Positions 27,728-35,826 of a DNA stretch of 39,090 nt are shown here, one piece after another. A program made the position numbers and the translations under genes. The notes beneath the pieces were generated by a model. That model did not search any database and was not told the origin of the DNA. It worked only from the letters and a program-made list of their open reading frames with translations. The stretch spans positions 1-39,090 of the forward strand of contig CAMBDA010000030.1 in the NCBI GenBank assembly GCA_945865175.1, written 5' to 3'. Source of the stretch: an uncultured Prevotellaceae bacterium. GTDB taxonomy: Bacteria; Bacteroidota; Bacteroidia; Bacteroidales; Bacteroidaceae. Positions within the stretch are counted from its first letter, which is position 1. Each line of letters begins with the position of its first letter.

Positions 27728-27735
27728 CAAAGTTA
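27728..27735 (-). promoter_or_regulatory. -7 element for uvrA
   Basis: On the minus strand it reads TAACTTTG. It decides against the ATG at 27730. No obvious LexA/SOS-type palindrome is seen around it. Confidence 0.65.
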
Positions 27736-27818
27736 CAAAAAATCCCCGGAATAGACGCAGGAAATAACCTTCCCCATAAAAAAATCCCTACGAAAGGCCC
27801 TTTTGTCACATTTTTTTG

Positions 27819-27826
27819 TAACTTTG
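27819..27826 (+). promoter_or_regulatory. -7 element for the GHL10 gene
   Basis: It reads TAACTTTG and ends 9 bp before the ATG at 27836, so the leader would be only a few bases. If translation starts at the second Met (27848), the leader would be about 15-18 nt. Confidence 0.6.
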
Positions 27827-27835
27827 TAACCAATT

Positions 27836-29317
27836 ATGAGAACCAAGATGCTTTTTTCACTGCTTTTTCTAGCAGTTTTGGCCATGGCGCAAAACCCCAA
27901 ACGTGAGTTTCGCGGTGCATGGATTCAGTGTGTGAACGGACAATTCCAAGGCATCGGACGCGATGCCATGCAACAGACGCTCAGCAGCCAACTGGACGAG
28001 TTGCAGAAGGACGGTATTAACGCCATCTTCTTCCAGGTGAGAGCCGAAGGAGACGCGCTCTATGAAAGCGCGCTGGAGCCCTGGAGCCGGTATCTCACCG
28101 GACAGCAGGGCATGGCTCCCAATCCCTACTGGGACCCCCTACAATGGATGGTGGAGCAATGCCATGCCCGCCAGATGGAATGTCATGCGTGGATCAACCC
28201 TTTCCGCGCCAAAACTAAGGGTACACAGGCATTGGCCAACAACCATGCCTATTTCAAGAACCCCGGCCACTTCTTCTCCTACGAAGGACTGATGATTTTT
28301 GACCCCGGCTATCCGGAGAACCGCGACTTCATCTGCCAGGTGGCAGCCGACATCGTAAGCCGCTATGATGTGGACGGCTTCCACATCGACGACTACTTCT
28401 ACCCCTATCCCGCAGCCGGAGTGCCCATCCCCGATGACGCTTCATACGCGCTCTATGGCAAAGGCATGGACCGCGGCGACTGGCGCAGGCAGAACGTGAA
28501 CATCTTCATCAAGCAGCTCCACGAAACCATCCTGGCCGTGAAGCCCTGGGTGAAATTTGGCGTGTCGCCCTTCGGAATCTACCGCAACAAGCGCAACGAC
28601 CCCGACGGAAGCAACACCAACGGGCTCCAGAACTATGACGACCTCTATGCCGATGTGATGCTGTGGATAAAAGAAGGATGGGTGGACTACAACCTGCCAC
28701 AAATCTACTGGGAAATAGGCAACAAGGCCGCTGACTACGAGACGCTCATCCACTGGTGGAGCAACCATGCAGGCGGACGTCCCCTCTACATCGGACAGGA
28801 CGTGGAGCGCACCTGCAAGTTTGCCGACCCCCAAAACCCCCAGATTCACCAAATGGGACGCAAGTACATGCTCCAGCGTTCACTTCCCGGCATCTACGGC
28901 AGCTGCCAATGGTATGCCAAGGCCGTGGCCGACAATGTGGGCAACTATGGCATGACCCTGCGCCAAATCTACCACAACACGCCCGCGCTGCAGCCACTGA
29001 TGCCCTGGATTGACAGCAAATGTCCCAAGAAGCCCAGAAAGACAAAGGTCATCTGGACGGAAGACGGCCCCGTACTCTTCTGGACAGCACCCCGGGCACG
29101 CAAGGTGATGGACGAGGCACGCCAATATGTGGTTTACCGCTTCCTGAAGGGGGAACGCCAGAATCTGGAAGACCCCTCCAAAATCGTGTGCATCACCAGC
29201 AACACCTTCCTTCCCCTGCCCTATGCAGGCGGTGAGATGGACTACACATATATCGTCACGGCTCTCGACCGTCTGCACAACGAGTCGAAAGGCAGCAAAG
29301 AGAAAGTGAGCCTATAA
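27836..29317 (+). CDS. Family 10-like glycosylhydrolase (GHL10)
   Basis: A secreted or envelope glycosidase-like protein of 493 residues. The signal peptide (MLFSLLFLAVLAMAQ from residue 5) is followed by the GHL10/DUF187 TIM-barrel: REFRGAWIQCVNGQ at the start, GINAIFFQVRAEGDALY, AWINPFRAK, and DGFHIDDYFYPYP with H183-I-D-D-Y187 as the likely catalytic region. The C-terminal 100 residues are a beta-rich module. Relatives act on peptidoglycan or related glycans, but the substrate is not proven. The start could be 27836 or 27848. It is divergent from uvrA and convergent with nifJ. Confidence 0.9.
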   Translation: MRTKMLFSLLFLAVLAMAQNPKREFRGAWIQCVNGQFQGIGRDAMQQTLSSQLDELQKDGINAIFFQVRAEGDALYESALEPWSRYLTGQQGMAPNPYWDPLQWMVEQCHARQMECHAWINPFRAKTKGTQALANNHAYFKNPGHFFSYEGLMIFDPGYPENRDFICQVAADIVSRYDVDGFHIDDYFYPYPAAGVPIPDDASYALYGKGMDRGDWRRQNVNIFIKQLHETILAVKPWVKFGVSPFGIYRNKRNDPDGSNTNGLQNYDDLYADVMLWIKEGWVDYNLPQIYWEIGNKAADYETLIHWWSNHAGGRPLYIGQDVERTCKFADPQNPQIHQMGRKYMLQRSLPGIYGSCQWYAKAVADNVGNYGMTLRQIYHNTPALQPLMPWIDSKCPKKPRKTKVIWTEDGPVLFWTAPRARKVMDEARQYVVYRFLKGERQNLEDPSKIVCITSNTFLPLPYAGGEMDYTYIVTALDRLHNESKGSKEKVSL

Positions 29318-29343
29318 GCACGGCTCACTTCCATCCCGGACCA

Positions 29344-29379
29344 AAGAGGGTGTGTCAGAACCAACTGGCACACCCTCTT
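29344..29379. terminator. Bidirectional terminator between GHL10 gene and nifJ
   Basis: Arms 29344-29357 and 29366-29379 pair over 14 bp with one wobble and an 8-nt loop. CCTTTAT follows on the plus strand and TTTGG on the minus strand, so it can serve both convergent genes. Confidence 0.8.
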
Positions 29380-29411
29380 CCTTTATCTAGCAGACCTGCT
29401 GCCGTACTGCC

Positions 29412-32400
29412 TTATTCATCCAGCGACCAGTCTTCCTGGGTCTTGCGGACATAAGTCTTGTAGCGGCGCTGTGCGGCAGCCTTGCAGGCATCATACAGTT
29501 CCTGTGCATCCTCGGGAGCAGCCTTCTTGAGAGAGAGGAAGCGCACCTCACCCTCAAGGTAATCCTGGAACTTGTCCCACTGAGGTTCCTTGCTGTCGAG
29601 CTGGAAGGGGTTCTTGCCCTCTGCAGCCAGTGCAGGATTGTTGCGCCACAGGTGCCAGTAGCCGCATTCTACAGCCTTGGCTTCCTCGGCCTGGCTCTTG
29701 CCCATGCCGCCCTTGGCCTTCAGACCATGGTTGATACAGGGAGCGTAAGCGATGACGAGCGAAGGACCGTGCCATGCTTCGGCCTCGCGGAAGGCCTTCA
29801 GACACTGGCTCTGGTCGGCGCCCATGGCCACCTGTGCCACATAGACGTTGCCATAGGTAGCCTGCATCAGACCCAGGTCCTTCTTGCCCACACGCTTACC
29901 GTTGGCGGCAAACTGTGCGATGGCACCCAGAGGAGTAGCCTTGGAGGCCTGACCGCCGGTATTGGAATAAACCTCGGTGTCGATGACAAAGATGTTCACA
30001 TCCTCACCGCTGCCGATGACGTGGTCGAGACCACCGTAGCCGATGTCGTAAGAAGCACCGTCGCCACCGATAATCCACTGGCTGCGCTTCACCAGATAGT
30101 GGCTCAGCTCCTGCAGCTGCTTGCAGATGTCACAGCCGGCCTCCACGCCTTCGGCAATGAAGGGCTTCAGCGCCTCAGCTGCGGCCTTGCTGCCCTCAGC
30201 GTCCTCCTGGTTGTCGATCCACTGCTGTGCAGCGGCCTTGTAGCCTTCGGAAGCCTTTTCACAGGCAATCACTTCCTGCAGCAGCGCAGTGATGCGCTTC
30301 TTCATCTTCTTGTTGGCCAGCACCATACCCATGCCAAACTCACAGAAGTCCTCAAACAGGGAATTGGCCCATGCAGGGCCCTGTCCCTTGGCGTTCTTGG
30401 TGTAGGGAGTGGAAGGAATTGAGCCGGAATAGATAGAAGAGCAGCCCGTAGCGTTGGCTACGATCTCACGGTCGCCGAAGAGCTGGGAGATGAGCTTCAC
30501 GTAGGGAGTCTCACCACAGCCTGCACAAGCACCTGAGAACTCGAAAAGAGGCTGAGCGAACTGGCTGTTCTTGGGACTCTGCTTGATATCTACGAGATCC
30601 TGCTTGCTGCTTACCTGGGTCATGAAGTACTTCCAGTCGGCTGCGTTCTTCTGGGCTTCAGCCGACGAGTCGTCGTAGGCCTTCATGGCCAGTGCCTTGC
30701 CCTTCTTGGGATTGCCGGGACATACATCGGCACAGTTGCCACAGCCCAGACAGTCCTTGTCGTCGATACCCATCACAAAGTGCATGCCCTTCATGGTGGC
30801 GGGAGCCTTCATCTCCAGGCTGGGGCCATCGTAGCCCTTCAGTTCCTCGTCGGTCATGACGATGGGACGGATGGCAGCGTGAGGACACACGAAAGAGCAC
30901 TTGTTACACTGAATACAGTTGTCAGCGGTCCATACGGGAACGAAACCAGCCACACCACGCTTCTCGTAGGCTGCAGTGCCCTGCTCCCATGCACCGTCCT
31001 CAATGCCCTTGTAGGCAGAAACGGGCAGGTCGGCACCGTTCTGGGCGTTGATGACACGTACCAGGTTGGTGATATAGGCCGGTTCCTCGCGGACAATGGC
31101 CTCGTCCTCGGGCAGGCTGGCCCATGCGGGATCCACAGCAAGCTGCTTGTATTCGCCACCACGGTCCACGGCTGCAAAGTTCATGTTGACAACGTCCTCA
31201 CCCTTCTTTCCGTAAGACTTCACGATGGCCTTCTTCATCTGCTCTACTGCGAGCTCAACGGGGATAACCTCGGTGATGCGGAAGAAGGCACTCTGCAGGA
31301 TGGTGTTGGTGCGGTTGCCCAGGCCAATCTCCTGTGCAATCCTCGTGGCGTTGATGTAATATACGGTGATGTTCTTCTCTGCGAAGTACTTCTTCACGCT
31401 ATTGGGCAGGAAGTTGACAAGCTCCTCACCCTCGAAGATGGTATTCAGCAGGAACTGGCCGTTCTGGCGCAGACCGCGGAGCACATCGTACATGCGCAGA
31501 TAGGCCTGTACGTGGCAAGCCACGAAATTGGGAGTCTTGATTTGGTAGGTAGAACGGATGGGCGTGTCACCGAAACGCAGGTGCGAGCAAGTGAAGCCAC
31601 CGCTCTTCTTGGAGTCGTAGGAGAAATATGCCTGGCAGTACTTGTCGGTGTTGTCACCGATAATCTTCACCGAGTTCTTGTTGGCACCCACAGTACCGTC
31701 GGCACCCAGACCGAAGAACTTGGCCTCGAAGATACCTTCGCCACCAAGAGCCATCTCTTCCTTGGCGGGCAGAGAGGTCATTGTGAGGTCGTCCACGATA
31801 CCTACAGTGAAGTGGTCCTTGGGCTGGGGAAGCTCCAGGTTCTCATATACACCGAGGATCATCGTGGGAGTCACGTCGGCAGAGCCCAGGCCATAGCGGC
31901 CGCCTACAATTTCAGGAGCATTCTGCTTGCCGTAGAAGGCATCCTTGACATCAAGCAACAGCGGCTCGCCGTTGCTTCCGGGCTCCTTGGTGCGGTCCAG
32001 AACGGCGATGCGCTTGCAGGTGGCGGGCACGGCCTTCAGCAGATGCTCTACGCTGAAGGGACGATACAGGTGTACGCTCACCAGACCGTACTTCTTGCCG
32101 GTTGCATTGGCATAGTCGATGGCCTCGCGGGCAGCCTCGGTGCCAGAGCCCATCATGATGATGACCTGCTCGGCATCCTCAGCACCATAGTAGCTGAAGA
32201 GATCATATTTGCGTCCCGTGCGTTCGCTGATGGCAGCCATGTATTTCTCCACGATGGCGGGTACGGCATCATAGTAGCGGTTGCAGCTCTCGCGGTGGGG
32301 GAAGAAGGTTTCGGGATTCTCGGCCATACCCTTGGCAACGGGTCTTTCTGGCGTGAGTGCACGTGAGCGGAACTCGCTCAGGGCCTTCTGGTCCACCAGG

Positions 32401-32984
32401 TCGCGCACGTCGTCGTCCTCGATGAGTTCCACCTTCTGATACTCGTGTGAAGTGCGGAATCCGTCAAAGAAGTTGATGAAGGGGACACGTGCCTCCAGCG
32501 CAGCCAAATGGGCCACGGCACTGAGGTCCATCACCTCCTGCACACTGCCTTCGGCCAGCATGGCAAAGCCAGTCTGGCGGCATGCCATCACATCGCTGTG
32601 GTCACCGAAGATACACAGTGAGTGGCTGGCCACTGTACGGGCCGACACATGGAAGACGCTGGGCAACAATTCGCCTGCAATCTTGTACATGTTGGGGATC
32701 ATCAGCAGCAGACCCTGAGAGGCTGTGAAGGTAGTGGTGAGGGCACCTGCCTGCAAAGAGCCGTGCACTGCACCGGCGGCACCTGCCTCGGACTGCATTT
32801 CCTGTACCAATACAGTGTCGCCAAAAAGGTTCTTCCGGCCCTGGGCGGCCCACTCGTCTACATGCTCCGCCATAGGAGACGAAGGCGTGATGGGATAGAT
32901 TGCAGCCACCTCGCTGAACATGTAGGCTACATGTCCGGCACAGGTGTTGCCATCCCACGTTACAAATTTCTTTTCTTTTGCCAT
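29412..32984 (-). CDS. nifJ: Pyruvate:ferredoxin (flavodoxin) oxidoreductase
   Basis: This large cytoplasmic enzyme turns pyruvate and CoA into acetyl-CoA, CO2 and reduced ferredoxin, a central step in anaerobic metabolism. The start at 32984 (MAKEKKFVTWDGNT) gives 1190 residues, the usual size; an upstream in-frame ATG at 33053 lies in the previous gene. The order of domains is as expected: pyruvate-binding domain (YPITPSSPMAEHVDEWA), transketolase-like domain, the gamma domain, two 4Fe-4S ferredoxin motifs (CIQCNKCSFVCPHAA from 690, CLGCGNCADVCPGN from 745), and a thiamine diphosphate domain with GDGASYDIGYGG (about 974) and SNTGGQASKATP. Oxygen-sensitive, so it marks an anaerobe. No TA-N2-TTTG box is seen in the 52 bp upstream. 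Confidence 0.98.
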   Translation of the reverse strand: MAKEKKFVTWDGNTCAGHVAYMFSEVAAIYPITPSSPMAEHVDEWAAQGRKNLFGDTVLVQEMQSEAGAAGAVHGSLQAGALTTTFTASQGLLLMIPNMYKIAGELLPSVFHVSARTVASHSLCIFGDHSDVMACRQTGFAMLAEGSVQEVMDLSAVAHLAALEARVPFINFFDGFRTSHEYQKVELIEDDDVRDLVDQKALSEFRSRALTPERPVAKGMAENPETFFPHRESCNRYYDAVPAIVEKYMAAISERTGRKYDLFSYYGAEDAEQVIIMMGSGTEAAREAIDYANATGKKYGLVSVHLYRPFSVEHLLKAVPATCKRIAVLDRTKEPGSNGEPLLLDVKDAFYGKQNAPEIVGGRYGLGSADVTPTMILGVYENLELPQPKDHFTVGIVDDLTMTSLPAKEEMALGGEGIFEAKFFGLGADGTVGANKNSVKIIGDNTDKYCQAYFSYDSKKSGGFTCSHLRFGDTPIRSTYQIKTPNFVACHVQAYLRMYDVLRGLRQNGQFLLNTIFEGEELVNFLPNSVKKYFAEKNITVYYINATRIAQEIGLGNRTNTILQSAFFRITEVIPVELAVEQMKKAIVKSYGKKGEDVVNMNFAAVDRGGEYKQLAVDPAWASLPEDEAIVREEPAYITNLVRVINAQNGADLPVSAYKGIEDGAWEQGTAAYEKRGVAGFVPVWTADNCIQCNKCSFVCPHAAIRPIVMTDEELKGYDGPSLEMKAPATMKGMHFVMGIDDKDCLGCGNCADVCPGNPKKGKALAMKAYDDSSAEAQKNAADWKYFMTQVSSKQDLVDIKQSPKNSQFAQPLFEFSGACAGCGETPYVKLISQLFGDREIVANATGCSSIYSGSIPSTPYTKNAKGQGPAWANSLFEDFCEFGMGMVLANKKMKKRITALLQEVIACEKASEGYKAAAQQWIDNQEDAEGSKAAAEALKPFIAEGVEAGCDICKQLQELSHYLVKRSQWIIGGDGASYDIGYGGLDHVIGSGEDVNIFVIDTEVYSNTGGQASKATPLGAIAQFAANGKRVGKKDLGLMQATYGNVYVAQVAMGADQSQCLKAFREAEAWHGPSLVIAYAPCINHGLKAKGGMGKSQAEEAKAVECGYWHLWRNNPALAAEGKNPFQLDSKEPQWDKFQDYLEGEVRFLSLKKAAPEDAQELYDACKAAAQRRYKTYVRKTQEDWSLDE

Positions 32985-33036
32985 AGTCTTTGTCTTTATG
33001 TCTTTATTATGGTTTCTAGCTTGTCGCTTGTCTTGT

Positions 33037-34218
33037 TCAATATAGAAAGCCAAAGAGCCACAGGGGAATCATGTTGTGCTTGCCCCTGAGAATGTTGCTC
33101 TTGGCATAGATTACATCCGAACTGAACCGCCTGAGGTCGTCGGTGAGGACACGGAAGCGGTAGCGGTTGTCCACCACAAAGATGCCATGCCGGTCGCCGA
33201 TGTTCACGGCATGGCGGCCCCACAGTGCATTCTGGAAAAAGGTTTCCATCATCTGCTGCTCCTCCACCCTCCCGGGCATCATCACATGCATGAGATTGGT
33301 GTTGTGGAGCGACAGGCGCGCGGGCTTCTTGGGGAACGATTCGCCCACATGGTGGAGCATGTTGATGAGCCGGGCGTCGCTCAGATACTTGATGTAGTTC
33401 ATCACAGTGGCACGGCTGGTGAGCACATCGGTAGCCAGGGTGCTCACATTGGGTGCACAGCTGCTGTCGGTGGCCAGCAGATAAAAGAGTTTCTTTATCT
33501 TGCTCAGGTATTTCAGTTCTATCTGCTGGATGAGCAGGATGTCCACCTCTATCATCATGTTCATCACCTTGAGCAGGTTCTCCGAAAAATTGGTTTTCTC
33601 CAGAAAGAACGGGTAGTAGCCATGATGGAGATAATGTGGAAAATGGTCGAATGGATTCACCTTGGCCGTCACCTCGGAGGCCAGTTGCTCATGATTGGTG
33701 AGCACCTCCTGAAGGGTGTACCTGCGCAGTTGGAGACCAACCTTCAGGTTCAGGTATTCGCGAAACGAGAATCCCCTAAGATTGTAGCTCTTCACCAGTC
33801 CGTTCAGTTCCGGGTTCTCCTCCTTGAGACGCATCACCGAGCTGCCCGTGAACACCACCTTCAGCGTGGGGTACTGGTCGTAGATAGTGCGCAGCTCGTG
33901 GCTCCAGCCCGGCTGCTTGAACACCTGGTCGATGAGCAGCACCTGCCCGCCTGCCCGCACGAATTCCCCTGCAAAACTGGTAATCGTGTGTCCCTGGAAG
34001 TAGAAATGGTTCATGTTGACATACAGACATCTGTAGTCGTTCACGCCAAAGTGTTTCTTGGCATATTGGAGCAGGAAGGTGGTCTTGCCCACACCGCGGC
34101 TTCCCTTGATGCCTATCAGCCGGTGGTGCCAGTCGATTTCATTCATGAGCGCACGCTGCACGGGAGCCTGCGTGTGCTCTATGAGATAGCGGTGAGTGCG
34201 AAAAAAGGTGTCCAACAT
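33037..34218 (-). CDS. AAA ATPase with DUF4143-type tail, Walker B Glu replaced by Gln
   Basis: A 393-residue P-loop ATPase of the AAA_14/DUF4143 type found as many divergent copies in Bacteroidetes, function not known. Walker A is GSRGVGKTT (39-47). The Walker B region reads QVLLIDQV (92-99): D97 is kept but the next residue, normally the catalytic Glu, is Gln98 (codon CAG at 33925-33927). Sensor-like VVFTGSSVMRL and GFSFREYL follow, and the C-terminal half (from about 240) is a winged-helix-like SRATVMNYIKYLSDARLI plus the DUF4143 nuclease-like region. It has its own promoter with a dyad over it. It is unrelated in function to nifJ downstream, as far as can be seen. Confidence 0.87.
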   Translation of the reverse strand: MLDTFFRTHRYLIEHTQAPVQRALMNEIDWHHRLIGIKGSRGVGKTTFLLQYAKKHFGVNDYRCLYVNMNHFYFQGHTITSFAGEFVRAGGQVLLIDQVFKQPGWSHELRTIYDQYPTLKVVFTGSSVMRLKEENPELNGLVKSYNLRGFSFREYLNLKVGLQLRRYTLQEVLTNHEQLASEVTAKVNPFDHFPHYLHHGYYPFFLEKTNFSENLLKVMNMMIEVDILLIQQIELKYLSKIKKLFYLLATDSSCAPNVSTLATDVLTSRATVMNYIKYLSDARLINMLHHVGESFPKKPARLSLHNTNLMHVMMPGRVEEQQMMETFFQNALWGRHAVNIGDRHGIFVVDNRYRFRVLTDDLRRFSSDVIYAKSNILRGKHNMIPLWLFGFLY

Positions 34219-34224
34219 ACCCGG

Positions 34225-34258
34225 ATTTGATTAAAATACAGCGCAAAGTTAATCAAAT
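34225..34258. promoter_or_regulatory. Operator-like 10-bp dyad over the ATPase promoter
   Basis: ATTTGATTAA (34225-34234) and its exact complement TTAATCAAAT (34249-34258) flank a 14-bp spacer, centred near 34241 and covering the -7 element and likely start site. A repressor binding here would block the ATPase gene; self-repression is possible. TTGCGCAA at 34259-34266 is an adjoining perfect palindrome. Confidence 0.6.
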
Positions 34259-34274
34259 TTGCGCAATTTGCAAA
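34244..34274 (-). promoter_or_regulatory. Consensus promoter of the AAA ATPase gene
   Basis: On the minus strand TTTG (34271-34274) is followed after 19 bp by TAACTTTG (34244-34251), a full Bacteroidetes promoter, 25 bp before the ATG at 34218. Confidence 0.8.
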
Positions 34275-34294
34275 GTCTGATTGCCAAAAAGTGA

Positions 34295-34984
34295 TTATTT
34301 TGCAGGAAAAACGTCAATATGACGCATTTGCTTCATGATGGCAGTCTGCCTTCGCAGCATGTAGGGAGAGGGTTCCTTGCTACTGAATTTGATGGGGTTA
34401 GGCAGTGTGGCGGCCACCAAGGCACAGTTGGGGCGTGTCAGTTCAGACGCGCTTCGCCCGAAGTGCCATTGTGCCACGGCTTCGGCTCCGTAGATGCCGT
34501 CACCCATCTCGATGCTGTTGAGATAGACCTCCATGATGCGATGTTTTCCCCACACCAGTTCGATAAGGGCAGTGAAGTACACTTCCAGCCCCTTTCTCAA
34601 CCAACTTCTGCCCGGCCACAAAAACACATTCTTGGCCGTCTGCTGGCTGATGGTGCTTCCGCCCCGCTTGCGCCTGCCGCTCACTTGCTCGCGAATGGCG
34701 TTTTCTATCTCCACCAGGTCGAAGCCCCGGTGCTCCAGGAAGCGCTGGTCCTCGCTGGCCATCACAGCCACGGGCATATAGATGGACATCTCCTCCATCG
34801 GCACCCAATAGTGGCGCAGGCGGATGGTCTCGCCGCACCGTACCTGTTGCACACAGCGTATCACCATGAGCGGAGTGACATAGACGGGCAGCCATTTGTA
34901 GGCAAAAACAGAAAGGATTGTGCTTCCGAAGAACAGGAGCACAATCCATCTGATTATTCGTCTTACCTTAGTGAGCAACTGCAT
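34295..34984 (-). CDS. mtgA: Monofunctional peptidoglycan glycosyltransferase
   Basis: A GT51 enzyme that polymerises lipid II into glycan strands at the outer face of the inner membrane, without a transpeptidase domain. One transmembrane anchor (about 12-29) is followed by the GT51 motifs: SEDQRFLEHRGFD (77-89, catalytic E78), RRKRGGSTISQQTAKNVFL (104-122) with the second active-site region, and KHRIMEVYLNSIEMGDGIYG and AALVAATLPNP-like ALVAATLPNP. The length of 229 residues is typical for MtgA. It starts 3 bp after the OmpA-like gene stop, so it is co-transcribed with it. Confidence 0.95.
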   Translation of the reverse strand: MQLLTKVRRIIRWIVLLFFGSTILSVFAYKWLPVYVTPLMVIRCVQQVRCGETIRLRHYWVPMEEMSIYMPVAVMASEDQRFLEHRGFDLVEIENAIREQVSGRRKRGGSTISQQTAKNVFLWPGRSWLRKGLEVYFTALIELVWGKHRIMEVYLNSIEMGDGIYGAEAVAQWHFGRSASELTRPNCALVAATLPNPIKFSSKEPSPYMLRRQTAIMKQMRHIDVFPAK

Positions 34985-34987
34985 GGC

Positions 34988-35707
34988 CTACTCCAGCGTA
35001 CCATTGTTGGCGGCATCTATCATGGCCTGGCTGGCATAGAGATAAATCTCCACGCGGCGGCTGGCCTCACGGTCCTCCTTGCCGTCGGCACCCATAATCA
35101 GGTAGGCGGGATCTTCGCCGAAGCCCACCGTACTGGCTATCTGGGCAGCGTTCACGTTGCAGGTGTTCACCAGATAGGTACGCACCGCATTGGCACGGTT
35201 CTGGCTCAGGGTGAGGTTGGTAGCGTCCGAACCGTCGCTGCTGGCAAAGCCCTGGATGGATACGTCACAGTCGGTGTATACCTTCAGCACCTCGCTGGCA
35301 AACTTCTTCAGCGAAGCCTGCGCTGCGGGCTGCAGTGTATATTTGCCCACGGCAAAGAGTATGCCGTTGTCGAGCGTCACCTTCACAGCGTCCAGGCCAT
35401 TGGCGTCCTTGGTGGTCTCCACCTGTGCGTCGGCCAGAGAAGCCGCGGCAGCTGCCTTTGCCTTGTCCATCTTGCGGCCGATAAGGGCACCGGCTGTTGT
35501 ACCCGCGGCAACACCTACGGCTGCACCGATGGCAGCACCCTTGCCTGCATTGCCTGTAGCCTTACCGATGAGGGCACCGATACCTGCGCCCAGCGCTGTG
35601 CCGCCTCCGGCTCCGATGAGCGAACCCTTGAGGGTATTGGAGCTGTTGCAACTGGCCAGCAGGATGGTTGCGCCCAGCACACCGGCCATTCCTTTGATTC
35701 CTTTCAT
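34988..35707 (-). CDS. OmpA-family lipoprotein with glycine-zipper
   Basis: A probable peptidoglycan-binding envelope lipoprotein of 239 residues. The signal peptide ends in lipobox LLASC (Cys20 from the chosen start MKGIKGMAG). A Gly/Ala-rich glycine-zipper region (about 25-75) follows, then an OmpA C-terminal domain with IQGFASSDGSDATNLTLSQNRANAVRTYL, the diaminopimelate-binding region with the conserved Asn-Leu-Ser-x-x-Arg-Ala pattern. An alternative start at 35719 (MIEAM) is possible; the longer ATG at 35809 is ruled out by the promoter. Pairing with mtgA points to cell-wall anchoring or synthesis. Confidence 0.93.
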   Translation of the reverse strand: MKGIKGMAGVLGATILLASCNSSNTLKGSLIGAGGGTALGAGIGALIGKATGNAGKGAAIGAAVGVAAGTTAGALIGRKMDKAKAAAAASLADAQVETTKDANGLDAVKVTLDNGILFAVGKYTLQPAAQASLKKFASEVLKVYTDCDVSIQGFASSDGSDATNLTLSQNRANAVRTYLVNTCNVNAAQIASTVGFGEDPAYLIMGADGKEDREASRRVEIYLYASQAMIDAANNGTLE

Positions 35708-35747
35708 AGCTTCTATCATTAATTTATTGTAACAATTAAAACGTCTG

Positions 35748-35755
35748 CAAAGATA
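35748..35755 (-). promoter_or_regulatory. -7 element for the OmpA-mtgA operon
   Basis: On the minus strand it reads TATCTTTG, giving a leader of about 20-35 nt depending on the start used. The -33 box is not clear. Confidence 0.65.
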
Positions 35756-35798
35756 AGAATTTTTCGGCACAAAGGCATTGAATCTTGCTTTTTTTTCG

Positions 35799-35806
35799 TA
35801 TTTTTG
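35799..35806 (+). promoter_or_regulatory. -7 element for proS
   Basis: It reads TATTTTTG, with ATTG 18 bp upstream as a possible -33 box. It lies 20 bp before the ATG at 35827 and excludes the in-frame ATG at 35785. Confidence 0.65.
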
Positions 35807-35826
35807 CACAAAATTTTGAACAACCT

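Noticed and set aside
30780..32366. A 528-residue open frame on the plus strand inside nifJ.
   Set aside because: Antisense to the well-supported nifJ gene, with no family signature.
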